Source of the DNA: Thalassovita sp.
Lineage (GTDB): Bacteria; Pseudomonadota; Alphaproteobacteria; Rhodobacterales; Rhodobacteraceae
Assembly (NCBI RefSeq): GCF_963691685.1
Contig: NZ_OY829290.1
Span: 3,100,001 to 3,164,000 of the forward strand
Direction of reading: 5' to 3'
Length of the DNA: 64,000 bases
Part shown: positions 15,837 to 25,630 of the stretch, in pieces
Position numbering within the stretch: position 1 is the first letter of the stretch
Layout: each line of letters starts with the position of its first letter
Notes under the pieces: generated by a model
Told to the model about the DNA's origin: nothing
Database searches by the model: none
Seen by the model: the letters and a program-made list of their open reading frames with translations, nothing else
Translations under genes and position numbers: made by a program

Positions 15837-17231
15837 TTAGCTGGTCTCTGCCTTGGCGGCGGTCTGCCGGTCGATCCGCGCCTGGGTCTGTACCATCACA
15901 GGGCCCCAGAACCGCGCCATCAGCAGCACACCGGCGCAGGCCAGACCAACCGCCAGGCCGGCCCAGACGCCAACTCCTTCCCAGCCCAGCACAAAGCCCA
16001 TGCCGTAGCTGATCGGCACGCCAATCACCCAATAGGAAATCGCCGCCATGATCATTGGCACCCGGGTGTCCTGCACGCCCCGCAGCACCCCCAGCGCCAG
16101 CGCCTGTGCGGCATCCGCAAACTGGAACAGCCCGGCAGCCGCCAGCAGCGGCACCCCCAGCGCGATCACGATGTCACGCTGCGGATCATCAGGCGACAGG
16201 AACAGGCCCAGCAGCGGTTCGGGGAAGACCAGAAAGGCCACCAGCGTCAACGCGGCAAAGACCGCCGACAGGGTGATGATCAGCTTCGCGCCCAGCCGCA
16301 GATCGCCCATGCTGCGCCGGCCCACCGCACGGCCGGCCCGCACGGTGGCGGCATTGCTGAGCCCCAGATGCACCATGAAGGTCACCGCCGTGATCTGCAG
16401 CGCAATACCATGGGCCGCCAGAGGCAGCGTGCCCAACCAGCCCATCATCAGCGAGGCGGCGGCGAAGAGCCCCACCTCGGCCAGGCTGGTCAGCCCCATC
16501 GGCCAGCCCAGACGGGTCACGGCGCGAAATGCCTCCCAGTCCGGGCGCCAGAAGCGGGCAAAAATCTCATGTTCAGGGGTCACGAAATGCAGGTAGGCCC
16601 CGAGAAGCGCCATAGAAGCGATGTTCACGATCAGCGACGCCACCGCCGCGCCGCGGATGCCCATTTCGGGGAAGCCCCAGTTGCCGAAGATCAGCGCATA
16701 GTTGACCACGATGTTGATCGCCACGGCCGCCAGCGTCACCCAGAGCACCACACCGGCCCGTTCCAGCGCCGAGAGGTAAGATTTGAACACCATCACCATC
16801 AGCGCAGGCAAAATCGACCAGCCATTGATCCAGAGGTAGTCCTCGGCCAGCCGCGCCACCTCGGGCGTTTGGCCCGCCAGAAGAAGGATCGGTTCCGAAA
16901 ACAGCATCACTGGCACGGCGAAGATGCAGTAAAACAGCGACGCCCAGATCGCCATCCGGGTCACCCGGCGCACCTGGGTGCCCTCACCCGCGGCCTCTGC
17001 CTCGGCGACCATGGGCATGACCGCGCCGGCAAAGCCCGATCCAAGGATGAACAGCACAAAAAACGCCGTGCCCGCAATCACCTGCGCGGCCAGCACCTCG
17101 ACGTCATACCAGCCGAGCATCAGCGTGTCGGTCATGTTGATCGAGAATTGCGCCACATGGCTGCCGATCAGCGGCAGGCCCAAAGTGGCGATGTTTTTCA
17201 AGTGTTGTTTTGCTGTCAAATCTGTCGTCAT
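15837..17231 (-). CDS. MATE-family multidrug exporter
   Basis: This 464-residue inner-membrane protein with about 12 helices belongs to the MATE (NorM-type) family of cation-coupled drug exporters. The two-fold repeat is visible: TLGLPLIGSHVAQF and TDTLMLGWY in the first half, TRLGWPMGLTSLAEVGLF and MMGWLG in the second, and the conserved LSNAATVRAGRAVG. Length is typical. Substrate unknown. It is divergent from the DUF2461 gene, with a 191-base intergenic region holding no further gene. Confidence 0.93.
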   Translation of the reverse strand: MTTDLTAKQHLKNIATLGLPLIGSHVAQFSINMTDTLMLGWYDVEVLAAQVIAGTAFFVLFILGSGFAGAVMPMVAEAEAAGEGTQVRRVTRMAIWASLFYCIFAVPVMLFSEPILLLAGQTPEVARLAEDYLWINGWSILPALMVMVFKSYLSALERAGVVLWVTLAAVAINIVVNYALIFGNWGFPEMGIRGAAVASLIVNIASMALLGAYLHFVTPEHEIFARFWRPDWEAFRAVTRLGWPMGLTSLAEVGLFAAASLMMGWLGTLPLAAHGIALQITAVTFMVHLGLSNAATVRAGRAVGRRSMGDLRLGAKLIITLSAVFAALTLVAFLVFPEPLLGLFLSPDDPQRDIVIALGVPLLAAAGLFQFADAAQALALGVLRGVQDTRVPMIMAAISYWVIGVPISYGMGFVLGWEGVGVWAGLAVGLACAGVLLMARFWGPVMVQTQARIDRQTAAKAETS

Positions 17232-17422
17232 GACCCAGCCGTAGACCCGCGCGCAGAGCGTGGCAATCCCCTATCTTCGCCTCACAGGTGACCCTGCGCC
17301 ACTGCACATGCCTAAAAAACAGGCGGAATAATCCGCAACTTGCCGCCGATCCGTCGCGCTGAGGCTTTCCCTTACGGCATGGGCTTGGCTACTGTCGGGC
17401 TTCAGCCAGTGAGGAGACCGCG

Positions 17423-18088
17423 ATGCCAGCCCCGCAAGTTTTTGACACTCTGATCCCTGAGGCGCGTGCTTTCTTAAGTGAGCTGGATGCCAACAACACC
17501 CGCGATTGGTTTCTGGACAATAAGGATCGTTACGATAGTGAGCTGAAAGCCCCGGCACTGGCCCTGTTGGATGTGGTGGCCGCGGATTTGGAGCGTATGA
17601 CCGGCCACCGTGTCAGTCCGAAACTGTTTCGGCCCCAGCGCGACATTCGATTCTCCAAGGACAAGACGCCCTATAAGGCGCATCTGCATATGCTCTGGGA
17701 TATTGATGGCGGATCCGGCAGCGGTCTGGATCGCAGCGCCTTCTATTTCGGGGTTGAGCTGGACCGGATCGTACTTGGTGGCGGCTGTATGGGCATGGAC
17801 AAGGCCAAGCTGGTGGCCTTTCGCAAACGGGTGGCCAGCCCCAAAGGCAAGGACCTGATGCGTGCCATGGCAGCGGCCTCCGCCGAGGGCACCCGCTTTT
17901 CTGACCCCGATCTGAAACGTGTGCCCGCCCCCTTCCCCACCGATCATCCGCAGGGCGAACTGCTGAAGCACAAAACTTTAACCTTTTGGCGCGAAGTTGA
18001 TGGCGGCACAAAAGATCTGCGCAAAACCCTGCAAGGGGGATTTGCCAAACTGATGCCGCTGCAGGAATGGTTGCTGGCCCTGAAGTGA
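17423..18088 (+). CDS. DUF2461 family protein
   Basis: This 221-residue protein matches DUF2461 (TIGR02453): FLSELDANNTRDWFLDNKDRYD near the start, SPKLFRPQRDIRFSKDKTPYKAH in the middle, FYFGVELD and a C-terminal FWREVD. The family occurs in bacteria and fungi and has no established function. Start chosen with GAGGAG upstream. No link to neighbours is evident. Confidence 0.9.
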   Translation: MPAPQVFDTLIPEARAFLSELDANNTRDWFLDNKDRYDSELKAPALALLDVVAADLERMTGHRVSPKLFRPQRDIRFSKDKTPYKAHLHMLWDIDGGSGSGLDRSAFYFGVELDRIVLGGGCMGMDKAKLVAFRKRVASPKGKDLMRAMAAASAEGTRFSDPDLKRVPAPFPTDHPQGELLKHKTLTFWREVDGGTKDLRKTLQGGFAKLMPLQEWLLALK

Positions 18089-18500
18089 GTGTTCATCATC
18101 GACGCAGGCGGGCGGATGCCGACTACTTGACCTTGCGTCACCTTCAGTGACCATCACAATCCCGTAGGGATAGGTATATTTTTGGGGCTGATATCGCTAC
18201 AATGGGTGCTTAAGATCTATTTTTCCACAACGCATAGTGGCGCATTTGGCCTTAACGGCCGCTGCGCAGCCATTCACGCGACCTACCGCAAACCCTGCAA
18301 TTTCCGCGGCTCCATCGAAGACAATCTCTTTCGGCCAAAGCATACATACTTTGGGATTGGTTTGCCCAAATCGGGCTTTAATTTTCCGCCGAAAGACCGT
18401 GAATATAAGACAAGTGAAAGCGTATCGATTTCCAATTTTAATCAGTTTGTGAGAAGTAACGAATCCGTCATTTGGTCAACCAGCGGTAGATGAAGTTAAC
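18089..18500. other. 412-base non-coding region before hybrid kinase
   Basis: This region is AT-richer than its surroundings, especially 18200-18500. It contains only an implausible 103-codon frame (18182-18493) with no ribosome-binding site and unusual composition. It most likely holds the promoter and a long leader of the histidine kinase gene. I saw no clear terminator or known regulatory RNA. Confidence 0.5.
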
Positions 18501-21083
18501 ATGCGACGCCACGACACCCTCAGACGCCTCGTCGTAGAGGAAGAGGCCCCTGTTTCTGACAAGGCAGGAGCCGACCAGGGATTCGTTTTCCGGGATTTCG
18601 AAGTTTCGCGCGTTCAGCACATCACTGAGGCCCTGCGCAACTATCCCCTGCGCAACAGCCTGATCTTCATCGGCGCCGTGCTGGCCTGGACCGTCTTCAT
18701 GACCTATGGCGCCGCGACCCACGGCGCGAACTCACTGGCCATTGGCCTCAGCCCACATGTATCGCTGTTCACACTGATCATCGGTGTGCTGATTTACCCT
18801 CGCGCATTGCTCTGGGTGCCGCTGGCGGCGCTGGTGGTGATGTTCTTTGTGCCCTTTGTGCTGCCGTTTGGGGACCATACACCCTGGGCCATGCAACCGG
18901 GCGTTTCCTTCCGGTTGGTCTTCTTCCTGCTGGTCATCAACGTGATGACGGGCTTTGGCATCGGCTTTGTTGTGCGCACCCTCTACCGGCGCACCACGCA
19001 GAACATGCAGCCCTTTGAGGCTGATCTGCTGATTGCCGCTGTGACCTTTGCGGTTTTCATGCTGTCCGGCCTGGTCATGGTCAACCTGATCAGCCTGTTC
19101 GTCTCGACCCTGCCGGCGGTGGAACTGACCGCGCTTGGTTTTGATCAGACCTATTTTGACTTCGCAATGACCCGCATGGTGCGGGGCGCTGTTGTGACCT
19201 CGGGCTTCCTGATTGCGATCCAACAGACCCCACGGCTGGAGGAGCTGCGCTTCTCCCTGCCGTTTGTGGTGCTGTTCCCGGCGCTGATGATCCTGCAGGG
19301 CATGGGCTTTGGCGGCTATCCGATGCTGGATGTGGCTGTTCTGGCCGCCTTGTTGGCGGTGTCTCTGCCCGTCAGCGCCGCGCCGATCGTGGCAATCCTT
19401 GGCGTGTCACTCTATGCAGGGCTCACCGGGCATTTCCTCACTGATACCGTGTTGACTGACCCGCGCGAAGCGATGCTCAGAAACTATTCGCTGGGGCTGC
19501 TGGTTCTGGTGGTGCTGATCCTTGCCCTGCGCGGCCGTGGCCGCCATGAACGCGAACAGCGCGTCGCCTCGATCCGGCGTCTGTCCACCGTACGTGGCTT
19601 TGCCGGTGTCGGCCTGTTCACCGTGAACGTACCGCGCGACACCATGCGTCTGGACCCGGCTGGCCAACGGCTGGTCGGCCTGCCCGCTGAGGCCCATCTG
19701 GATGACCTGATCGGCCGCTTCCGCGCCGACGAACAGTACCTGCTGCGCCACGCGATTGAGAGTGACAGCCACGCCTCAATCACCCTGCTGCTGCGTCTTG
19801 CCGATATGCTGGACACCGGTGACAACCGCGTCATGCGCCTGCACCTTTGGGCCGAAACCACCGTGCGCAATGAACGGGTGGTCTATGGTCTGATGGTTGA
19901 AGTCACCGAAGAGCACCTGCAGGAACGCGCCCTGACCAACGCGCTGAACGAACTGTCGCTGCGTCAGGACAAGCAGAAGCAGTTGTTCTCCATCGTCAGC
20001 CATGAAATCCGCACCCCGGCCTCGGTTCTGTCGATGCTGATCGATGAGATGGAAAATGGCCATGACAGCCAAGAGGTTGTCACCCAGATGCGCGAAGCCT
20101 CGACCCAGCTGCTGAGCGTGCTGGATGACATGCGTCAGGCGGTGAACCCCGAAAAGAACCAGCCGCTGTCGATCAAGCCCTATGTGCCTGCTGATGTCGC
20201 CGAACGGGTGCGCAACACCTATCAGCTGCTGGCCAAAGGCAAATCGATCCGCATCAGCCTGGATCTGGGCCCGGATTCGATCCGCCCGATGATGGGTGAC
20301 AGCAACCGGTTGAAACAGATCCTCGGCAATCTGGTGCGCAATGCGATCATCCACTCCGAAGGGTCGGAAATCCGGATCTGCTATCAGCCCGATATGCCCG
20401 GCCTGCCGCAAAGCCCCACCCCCGGCACCGCCTTCTGGTCGGTGACTGACGATGGTGTGGGCATTCCGCAGACCGAGATTGAGCGCCTGTTCCAGCCGTT
20501 CGAACGCGGCTCCGCTGATGCGCGCAATCAGGCCGAAGGGTCTGGTCTTGGGCTTTATATCGCGAAACAGGCGGTGGAGCTGCTGGGGGGCTCGCTGCAG
20601 TATTTTGATGCGCCAGAGGGCGGCGCAGGCTATCGTCTGAACCTGTCGGACAAACCCGCCAGCAAACAGGATATGCAATCACAGATGCCGGCCAGCAAAG
20701 CGATTGAGAACAAGAAACTGGGTGAACTGCGTGTACTTCTGGCCGAAGACAACGCGCTGGTGGCTCAGGTGACCTCTAAACAGCTGGGCCGGATCTTTGG
20801 TGAGATTGAGCTGGCAGAAAACGGCCGCGAAGCGCTGGAGATGGTGCGCGACAACCCACCGGATCTGCTGATCACCGACCTCTTCATGCCGGAAATGCCC
20901 GGCGATGAACTGGTCCGCGCCCTGCAGGCCGAAGGCATCGACATCCCGATCATCGGCCTGACAGCGGCTGTGGTGGGCGATGACATCAAACGCTTCGAAG
21001 ACGTCGGCGCCACCGCCGTTCTGCCCAAACCCCTGGACGTCAAACGCCTGGCGGGTCTGCTGGAAGACAAGGTTTCTGTTTAG
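18501..21083 (+). CDS. Membrane hybrid histidine kinase with receiver domain
   Basis: This 860-residue hybrid sensor kinase has an N-terminal membrane region with seven to nine helices (about residues 48-345), resembling MASE-type integral sensors. A PAS-like segment follows (about 355-465). The HisKA domain has His501 in SIVSHEIRTPAS. The HATPase domain shows the N box NLVRNAIIHSEG, G1 DDGVGIP and G2 GSGLGLYIAKQ. A receiver domain (about 745-858) has the phosphoacceptor Asp793 in LLITDLFMPEMPG. Phosphorelay output would need a separate histidine phosphotransferase. The ligand is unknown. A terminator follows. Confidence 0.93.
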   Translation: MRRHDTLRRLVVEEEAPVSDKAGADQGFVFRDFEVSRVQHITEALRNYPLRNSLIFIGAVLAWTVFMTYGAATHGANSLAIGLSPHVSLFTLIIGVLIYPRALLWVPLAALVVMFFVPFVLPFGDHTPWAMQPGVSFRLVFFLLVINVMTGFGIGFVVRTLYRRTTQNMQPFEADLLIAAVTFAVFMLSGLVMVNLISLFVSTLPAVELTALGFDQTYFDFAMTRMVRGAVVTSGFLIAIQQTPRLEELRFSLPFVVLFPALMILQGMGFGGYPMLDVAVLAALLAVSLPVSAAPIVAILGVSLYAGLTGHFLTDTVLTDPREAMLRNYSLGLLVLVVLILALRGRGRHEREQRVASIRRLSTVRGFAGVGLFTVNVPRDTMRLDPAGQRLVGLPAEAHLDDLIGRFRADEQYLLRHAIESDSHASITLLLRLADMLDTGDNRVMRLHLWAETTVRNERVVYGLMVEVTEEHLQERALTNALNELSLRQDKQKQLFSIVSHEIRTPASVLSMLIDEMENGHDSQEVVTQMREASTQLLSVLDDMRQAVNPEKNQPLSIKPYVPADVAERVRNTYQLLAKGKSIRISLDLGPDSIRPMMGDSNRLKQILGNLVRNAIIHSEGSEIRICYQPDMPGLPQSPTPGTAFWSVTDDGVGIPQTEIERLFQPFERGSADARNQAEGSGLGLYIAKQAVELLGGSLQYFDAPEGGAGYRLNLSDKPASKQDMQSQMPASKAIENKKLGELRVLLAEDNALVAQVTSKQLGRIFGEIELAENGREALEMVRDNPPDLLITDLFMPEMPGDELVRALQAEGIDIPIIGLTAAVVGDDIKRFEDVGATAVLPKPLDVKRLAGLLEDKVSV

Positions 21084-21111
21084 GCCCCCGCCGGGTTCAG
21101 AAAAATGAAAT

Positions 21112-21140
21112 GGCGCGCCCCACTGGGACGCGCCTTTTTT
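21112..21140 (+). terminator. Intrinsic terminator of hybrid kinase gene
   Basis: GGCGCG (21112-21117) pairs with CGCGCC (21129-21134) and is followed by TTTTTT. The stem can extend through an inner CCC/GGG pairing. It is 29 bases after the kinase stop codon. Confidence 0.85.
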
Positions 21141-21160
21141 CTGTCTCAGACGGGCAACCC

Positions 21161-22120
21161 TCAGCCCCGGCGGCTATCGGGGTGCAGCGCGGTGCCGAGG
21201 ATATGATCGGCGCTGGAAATCACGTGGCTGGCGGTGGACACGATCAGCGGGTCCGGCGTGCCGACGACGGCGTGGTCCTTGCCCGGATAGTCCAGCGAGG
21301 CAAGGAAGTGTTTCATACAGTTCAGCCGTGCCCGTTTCTTCTGGTTTGACTTGATCACCGTCCAGGGGGCATCGGCGGTATCGGTGTAGAAGAACATCGC
21401 CTCCTTCGCCTCAGTGTAGTCATCCCATTTGTCCAGCGATGCCTTGTCGATCGGCGACAGCTTCTACTGTTTCAGCGGATCGGTTTCCCGCGATTTGAAC
21501 CGGCGCAGCTGTTCGTCCTGGGTGACCGAGAACCAGTATTTGTAAAGCTGAATGCCCGAGCGGACCAACATCCGTTCCAGATCCGGGGCCTGGCGCATGA
21601 ACTCCAGATACTCGCCCGGTTCGCAGAAGCCCATGACCCGTTCCACCCCGGCCCGGTTGTACCAGCTGCGGTCATACAGAACCATTTCACCATCCGTGGG
21701 CAGGTGATCAATGTAGCGCTGGAAATACCACTGGCCGCGTTCCTCATCGCTGGGTTTGTTGAGCGCAACCACACGTGCCTGACGCGGGTTCAGGTGTTCG
21801 GTGAACCGTTTGATGGTCCCGCCCTTGCCCGCCGCATCGCGGCCCTCAAACAGCAGCACGAACTTCTGCCCGGTCTCCTGCGCCCAAAGCTGCACCTTGA
21901 GCAACTCCGCCTGCAATTTCGCCTTTTCGGCCTCATAGGCGGTGCGGCTCATTTTCTTTTTGTAGGGGTACTCCCCGCTTTCAAAGGCGCGCCGCACCTC
22001 TTCGGTGGACGGGGTTGGCGTTTTCAAAGCCTCCGGCCCGCTTTGCAGCGCGCCGTTGCTTTGGATCGTCTCTTTCTGCTCAGGTGTCACAACGGTATCG
22101 GGCGCATTCACTGCGGTCAT
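21161..22120 (-). pseudogene. ppk2: Polyphosphate kinase 2 interrupted by in-frame amber codon
   Basis: The reading frame encodes a PPK2-family polyphosphate:nucleotide phosphotransferase: Walker A FEGRDAAGKGGTIKRF, the lid/Walker B region LYDRSWYNRAGVERVMGF and YWFSVTQDEQLRRFKSR. Codon 219 (bases 21464-21466) is TAG. The same frame continues for another 100 codons with good PPK2 sequence (KLSPIDKASLDKWDDY, FFYTDTADAPW, KKRARLNC). Family members usually carry tryptophan at this position (LKQWKLSP), so a single TGG to TAG change explains it. ATG 22120 has AGGAGAGG upstream. The 218-residue product would lack the conserved C-terminal third and is probably inactive, unless the stop is read through or is a sequencing error. 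Confidence 0.85.
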
Positions 22121-22356
22121 CGGCCTCTCCTGTGTTTGACTGTTGCGGCAAGTGTATCCCGAGTGGCAGCCGAGGGCCTTGATGCACGTCAAAATGCGTC
22201 ACCGATCTGTCACATTCTCTTGCCCGCCCACCGCGAGAGACAGCCAAGCCATCTTGACGCCAGTGCCCGCAGACAGCACTTTCCCCCCTCAACAACTGCT
22301 GCCATAATGCAGCCCCAAAGAAGCACAAGACGAGCAGCCAGAAAGCAGCCCAGACT

Positions 22357-24312
22357 ATGGCCAACGACCTCCTCTCCGGACAGCAAGACGACTATAACGC
22401 CTCCTCGATTGAGGTGCTGGAGGGGCTGGAACCCGTCCGCAAACGCCCCGGCATGTATATCGGCGGCACCGATGAACGGGCACTGCACCATATGGTGGCG
22501 GAAATCCTCGACAACTCGATGGACGAAGCGGTGGCCGGTCACGCCAACCGGATCGAGGTGGAGCTGAACGCAGACTACTCGCTGACCGTGCGCGACAACG
22601 GCCGCGGCATCCCGATAGATCCGCACCCGAAGTTCCCTGACAAATCCGCACTTGAGGTGATCCTGTGTACCCTGCACGCGGGCGGCAAGTTTTCCGGTAA
22701 GGCCTATCAGACCTCGGGCGGTCTGCATGGGGTTGGCGCCTCGGTTGTGAACGCGCTGTCAGATTCGATGGTGGTGCAGGTCGCACGCAACAAGGAACTG
22801 TTTGAACAGCGGTTTTCGCGCGGCAAACCCTTGGGCGGGGTCGAGAAAATCGGTGCGGCCCCCAACCGGCGCGGCACCACGGTGACCTTCCACGCCGATG
22901 AGGAAATCTTTGGCAAGCACCGGTTCAAACCGGCGCGCCTGTTCAAATCGATCCGTTCCAAGGCCTATCTGTTTTCAGGCGTCGAAATCCGCTGGAAGAC
23001 CCATATCGATGATGGGGAAACCCCGACGGAGGCCACGTTCCACTTCCCCGGCGGCCTGTCGGATTACCTGAAAGAAACCATGGCCTCGGCCTCGACCTAT
23101 GCCGATCAGCCCTTTGCCGGGGTGGTCGATTTTCAGGAACGCTTCAACGTGCCGGGCAAGGTGGAATGGACGATCAACTGGACGCCGTCGCGCGATGGCT
23201 TCATCCAGTCCTACTGTAACACCGTGCCCACCCCTGAGGGCGGCACCCATGTCGCCGGCTTCTGGGCGGCGGTGCTGAAAGGCATCAAAGCCTATGGCGA
23301 GTTGGTCAATAACAAGAAGGCCGCGCAAATCACCCGGGATGACCTGATCACCGGCGGCTGCGCGCTGGTCAGCTGTTTCATCCGTGAGCCGGAGTTCGTC
23401 GGCCAGACCAAGGACCGTCTGGCCACCGTTGAGGCGCAGCGTCTGGTGGAAAACGCCGTGCGCGACCACTTTGACAACTGGCTGGCCGCAGACAACAAAT
23501 CCGCCGGTGCGATCCTTGATTTCCTGGTGCTGCGGGCCGAAGAGCGTCTGCGCCGCCGTCAGGAAAAGGAAACCCAGCGTAAATCGGCCACCAAACGGCT
23601 GCGCCTGCCTGGCAAGCTGACCGATTGTTCCGCCACCAACCGTGAAGGCACTGAGCTGTTCATCGTGGAGGGCGACTCGGCCGGTGGCTCAGCCAAGATG
23701 GCGCGCAACCGGAAAAACCAGGCGCTGCTGCCGCTGCGTGGCAAGATCCTGAACGTGCTGGGCGCGGCGTCGTCCAAACTGGGATCGAACCAGGAGATCA
23801 ACGACCTGACCCAGGCGCTGGGTGTGGGTCTGGGCACCAAATTCAACGTCGATGATCTGCGCTATGACAAGATCATCATCATGACCGATGCGGATGTCGA
23901 CGGCGCCCATATTGCGGCGCTTTTGATGACCTTCTTCTTCACCCAGATGCGGCCGATGATTGACGCCGGGCACCTCTACCTGGCCTGTCCGCCGCTGTTC
24001 CGCCTGACCCAGGGCGCCAAACGCGTCTATTGCGTCGATGAGGCCGAGCGGGACGGATGGCTGGAAAAAGGTCTGGGCGGCAAAGGCAAGATCGACGTCA
24101 GCCGCTTCAAGGGTCTGGGGGAGATGGACGCCAAAGACCTGAAAGAAACCACGATGGACCCGGCCTCACGCACCTTGATCCGGGTGACGATTGATGAGGA
24201 CGAACCGGGTGAGACCGGCGATCTGGTGGAACGCCTGATGGGCAAAAAACCCGAGCTGCGCTTCCAATACATCCAAGAAAACGCGCGGTTTGTGGAGGAG
24301 CTGGATGTTTGA
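22357..24312 (+). CDS. parE: DNA topoisomerase IV subunit B
   Basis: This 651-residue type IIA topoisomerase ATPase subunit decatenates chromosomes with ParC. Features are the GHKL ATPase (EILDNSMDEAV, DNGRGIPID, TSGGLHGVGASVVNAL), the transducer domain, and the TOPRIM part with EGDSAGGSAKMARNRKNQ and the metal-binding MTDADVDGAH. The C-terminus RFIYI-type segment (RFQYIQENARFVEELDV) is typical of ParE. Absence of the long GyrB insertion and the total length fit ParE rather than GyrB. The AT-rich ATPase gene begins only 18 bases after its stop. Confidence 0.93.
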   Translation: MANDLLSGQQDDYNASSIEVLEGLEPVRKRPGMYIGGTDERALHHMVAEILDNSMDEAVAGHANRIEVELNADYSLTVRDNGRGIPIDPHPKFPDKSALEVILCTLHAGGKFSGKAYQTSGGLHGVGASVVNALSDSMVVQVARNKELFEQRFSRGKPLGGVEKIGAAPNRRGTTVTFHADEEIFGKHRFKPARLFKSIRSKAYLFSGVEIRWKTHIDDGETPTEATFHFPGGLSDYLKETMASASTYADQPFAGVVDFQERFNVPGKVEWTINWTPSRDGFIQSYCNTVPTPEGGTHVAGFWAAVLKGIKAYGELVNNKKAAQITRDDLITGGCALVSCFIREPEFVGQTKDRLATVEAQRLVENAVRDHFDNWLAADNKSAGAILDFLVLRAEERLRRRQEKETQRKSATKRLRLPGKLTDCSATNREGTELFIVEGDSAGGSAKMARNRKNQALLPLRGKILNVLGAASSKLGSNQEINDLTQALGVGLGTKFNVDDLRYDKIIIMTDADVDGAHIAALLMTFFFTQMRPMIDAGHLYLACPPLFRLTQGAKRVYCVDEAERDGWLEKGLGGKGKIDVSRFKGLGEMDAKDLKETTMDPASRTLIRVTIDEDEPGETGDLVERLMGKKPELRFQYIQENARFVEELDV

Positions 24313-24330
24313 GTGAGGTTAAATTGAGCA

Positions 24331-25605
24331 ATGACCATGTGGAATGAATTTGGATTTAGAACAAACTTATACGACACCCAACCAATCCATGGAAACGATG
24401 AAGGTGAGGTACTTCTCGTTGGCCGAAAGAAAGAGCTACGCATAATTAAAAATAGAATATCAAATTTCAACAGCGTAGTGACTGTTGAGGGGCCAAATGG
24501 TGTTGGAAAAACAAGTTTAATCTTGGTTGCAGCCCACCAACTTGAAAAGGATACACAAAAAAAGGGTAAGTCTTCACTAGTATTACTTCCGAAACCTCTA
24601 CAGTTCACCAGCGAAGACAGCGCCTTCGAGTTTAAAAGAAAAGTTTATGCCAAAATAGCTTCATACTTTATCGACAACGAGAAACAATTGGCAAAACGCC
24701 TTGATTTGCAGTTTGCACTTCGACCATTACGCGATTGGCTCGAGAATCCACTCTTCACAGAGCTGGGAGGGCAAGTTATGGGCTATGGCGCAAGTATGGG
24801 AAAATCCCCAAATACTTCTACTGGCTTTGATTTTCATGGATTTTTCGATATTGTCGAGCGTCTACTCAAAGCAGCTTTCACCGATCAAGGTGGAATCATT
24901 TGTGTTCTCGACAATCTGGAAATCTTAAACACTTCGAAGAAAGCTCAGGAACACCTAGAAGCGCTACGTGATGATCTGTTTTCAATTCACGGAGTTAGAT
25001 GGGTTGTTTGTGGGGCACGGGGAATCGTAAAAAGCGTTGCAAGCACTTCAAGGCTGCAAGGTCGGCTTTCAGATCCACTAGAGGTCAAACCATTACCCAA
25101 ATCTGAAATACCGAAGCTAATTCAAGCTCGTGTTGACACCTTCAAAAAAAATGGAACGGCTACTCCTCCCGTCGGGGCAGACTCATTTGTGCACATCTTC
25201 TCTGTTCTCAATGAAAACTTACGTGACTCTCTTAAGTTTGCCGGGGACTTTTCCGCATGGATTTTCGAAGAAGACAAATATGTCCCAGTTTCGAATGAGC
25301 TACATGAACTTTTTGAAATATGGCTAGCTGAAAAAGCTGACGAGTATGCAGAGCAAGTTCAAATACCGCCACGAGCTTGGACACTCTTTGACGACATTAC
25401 AGCTCGAGGAGGTGTCGTTAGCCCGTCTTCATTTGAAGATTTCAATTTCAATACGTCTCAAAACATGAGGGGCCAAGTAGCTAAACTTGAAGAAGCGGGG
25501 TTAGTGAGTTCTGAAATTTCCGATCATGATAAACGGCGCAAAAACATCCGCGTTCTCCCGAAAGGTTGGATTGTGAACTACAAAAGATGTGGATACGCTA
25601 TTTGA
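24331..25605 (+). CDS. AT-rich P-loop ATPase with C-terminal winged-helix-like region
   Basis: This 424-residue soluble protein looks like a STAND/ORC-type AAA+ ATPase. It has LLVGRKKEL (about residue 28), Walker A GPNGVGKTS (54-62), Walker B ICVLDNLEIL (about 190-199) and a sensor-like strand WVVCGARG (about 228). The last 80 residues read as a winged helix (AWTLFDDITARGGVVS, MRGQVAKLEEAGLV, KNIRVLPKGWIVNY). Hand-counted 60-base lines give about 38-45% GC against about 62% in parE next door, with AT-ending codons, so recent acquisition is likely. No partner gene with the same composition is present. The function is unknown; defence or DNA-linked NTPase roles are guesses. The start is uncertain among ATGs at 24331 and 24337. 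Confidence 0.8.
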   Translation: MTMWNEFGFRTNLYDTQPIHGNDEGEVLLVGRKKELRIIKNRISNFNSVVTVEGPNGVGKTSLILVAAHQLEKDTQKKGKSSLVLLPKPLQFTSEDSAFEFKRKVYAKIASYFIDNEKQLAKRLDLQFALRPLRDWLENPLFTELGGQVMGYGASMGKSPNTSTGFDFHGFFDIVERLLKAAFTDQGGIICVLDNLEILNTSKKAQEHLEALRDDLFSIHGVRWVVCGARGIVKSVASTSRLQGRLSDPLEVKPLPKSEIPKLIQARVDTFKKNGTATPPVGADSFVHIFSVLNENLRDSLKFAGDFSAWIFEEDKYVPVSNELHELFEIWLAEKADEYAEQVQIPPRAWTLFDDITARGGVVSPSSFEDFNFNTSQNMRGQVAKLEEAGLVSSEISDHDKRRKNIRVLPKGWIVNYKRCGYAI

Positions 25606-25630
25606 ACCGATTTGAGAAAAACAGCCCTCC

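Noticed and set aside
15801..17291. 496-codon plus-strand frame
   Set aside because: It is antisense to the MATE exporter, rich in His, Gln and Arg, and has no ribosome-binding site or family motif; it mirrors GC-rich codon bias.
18182..18493. 103-codon frame before the hybrid kinase
   Set aside because: No Shine-Dalgarno, mixed composition and no motif; more likely leader sequence.
21464..21466. Recoding of TAG as a sense codon in this organism
   Set aside because: Several intact genes in the window end with TAG at the expected family length, so general reassignment is unlikely; a local mutation or error is simpler.
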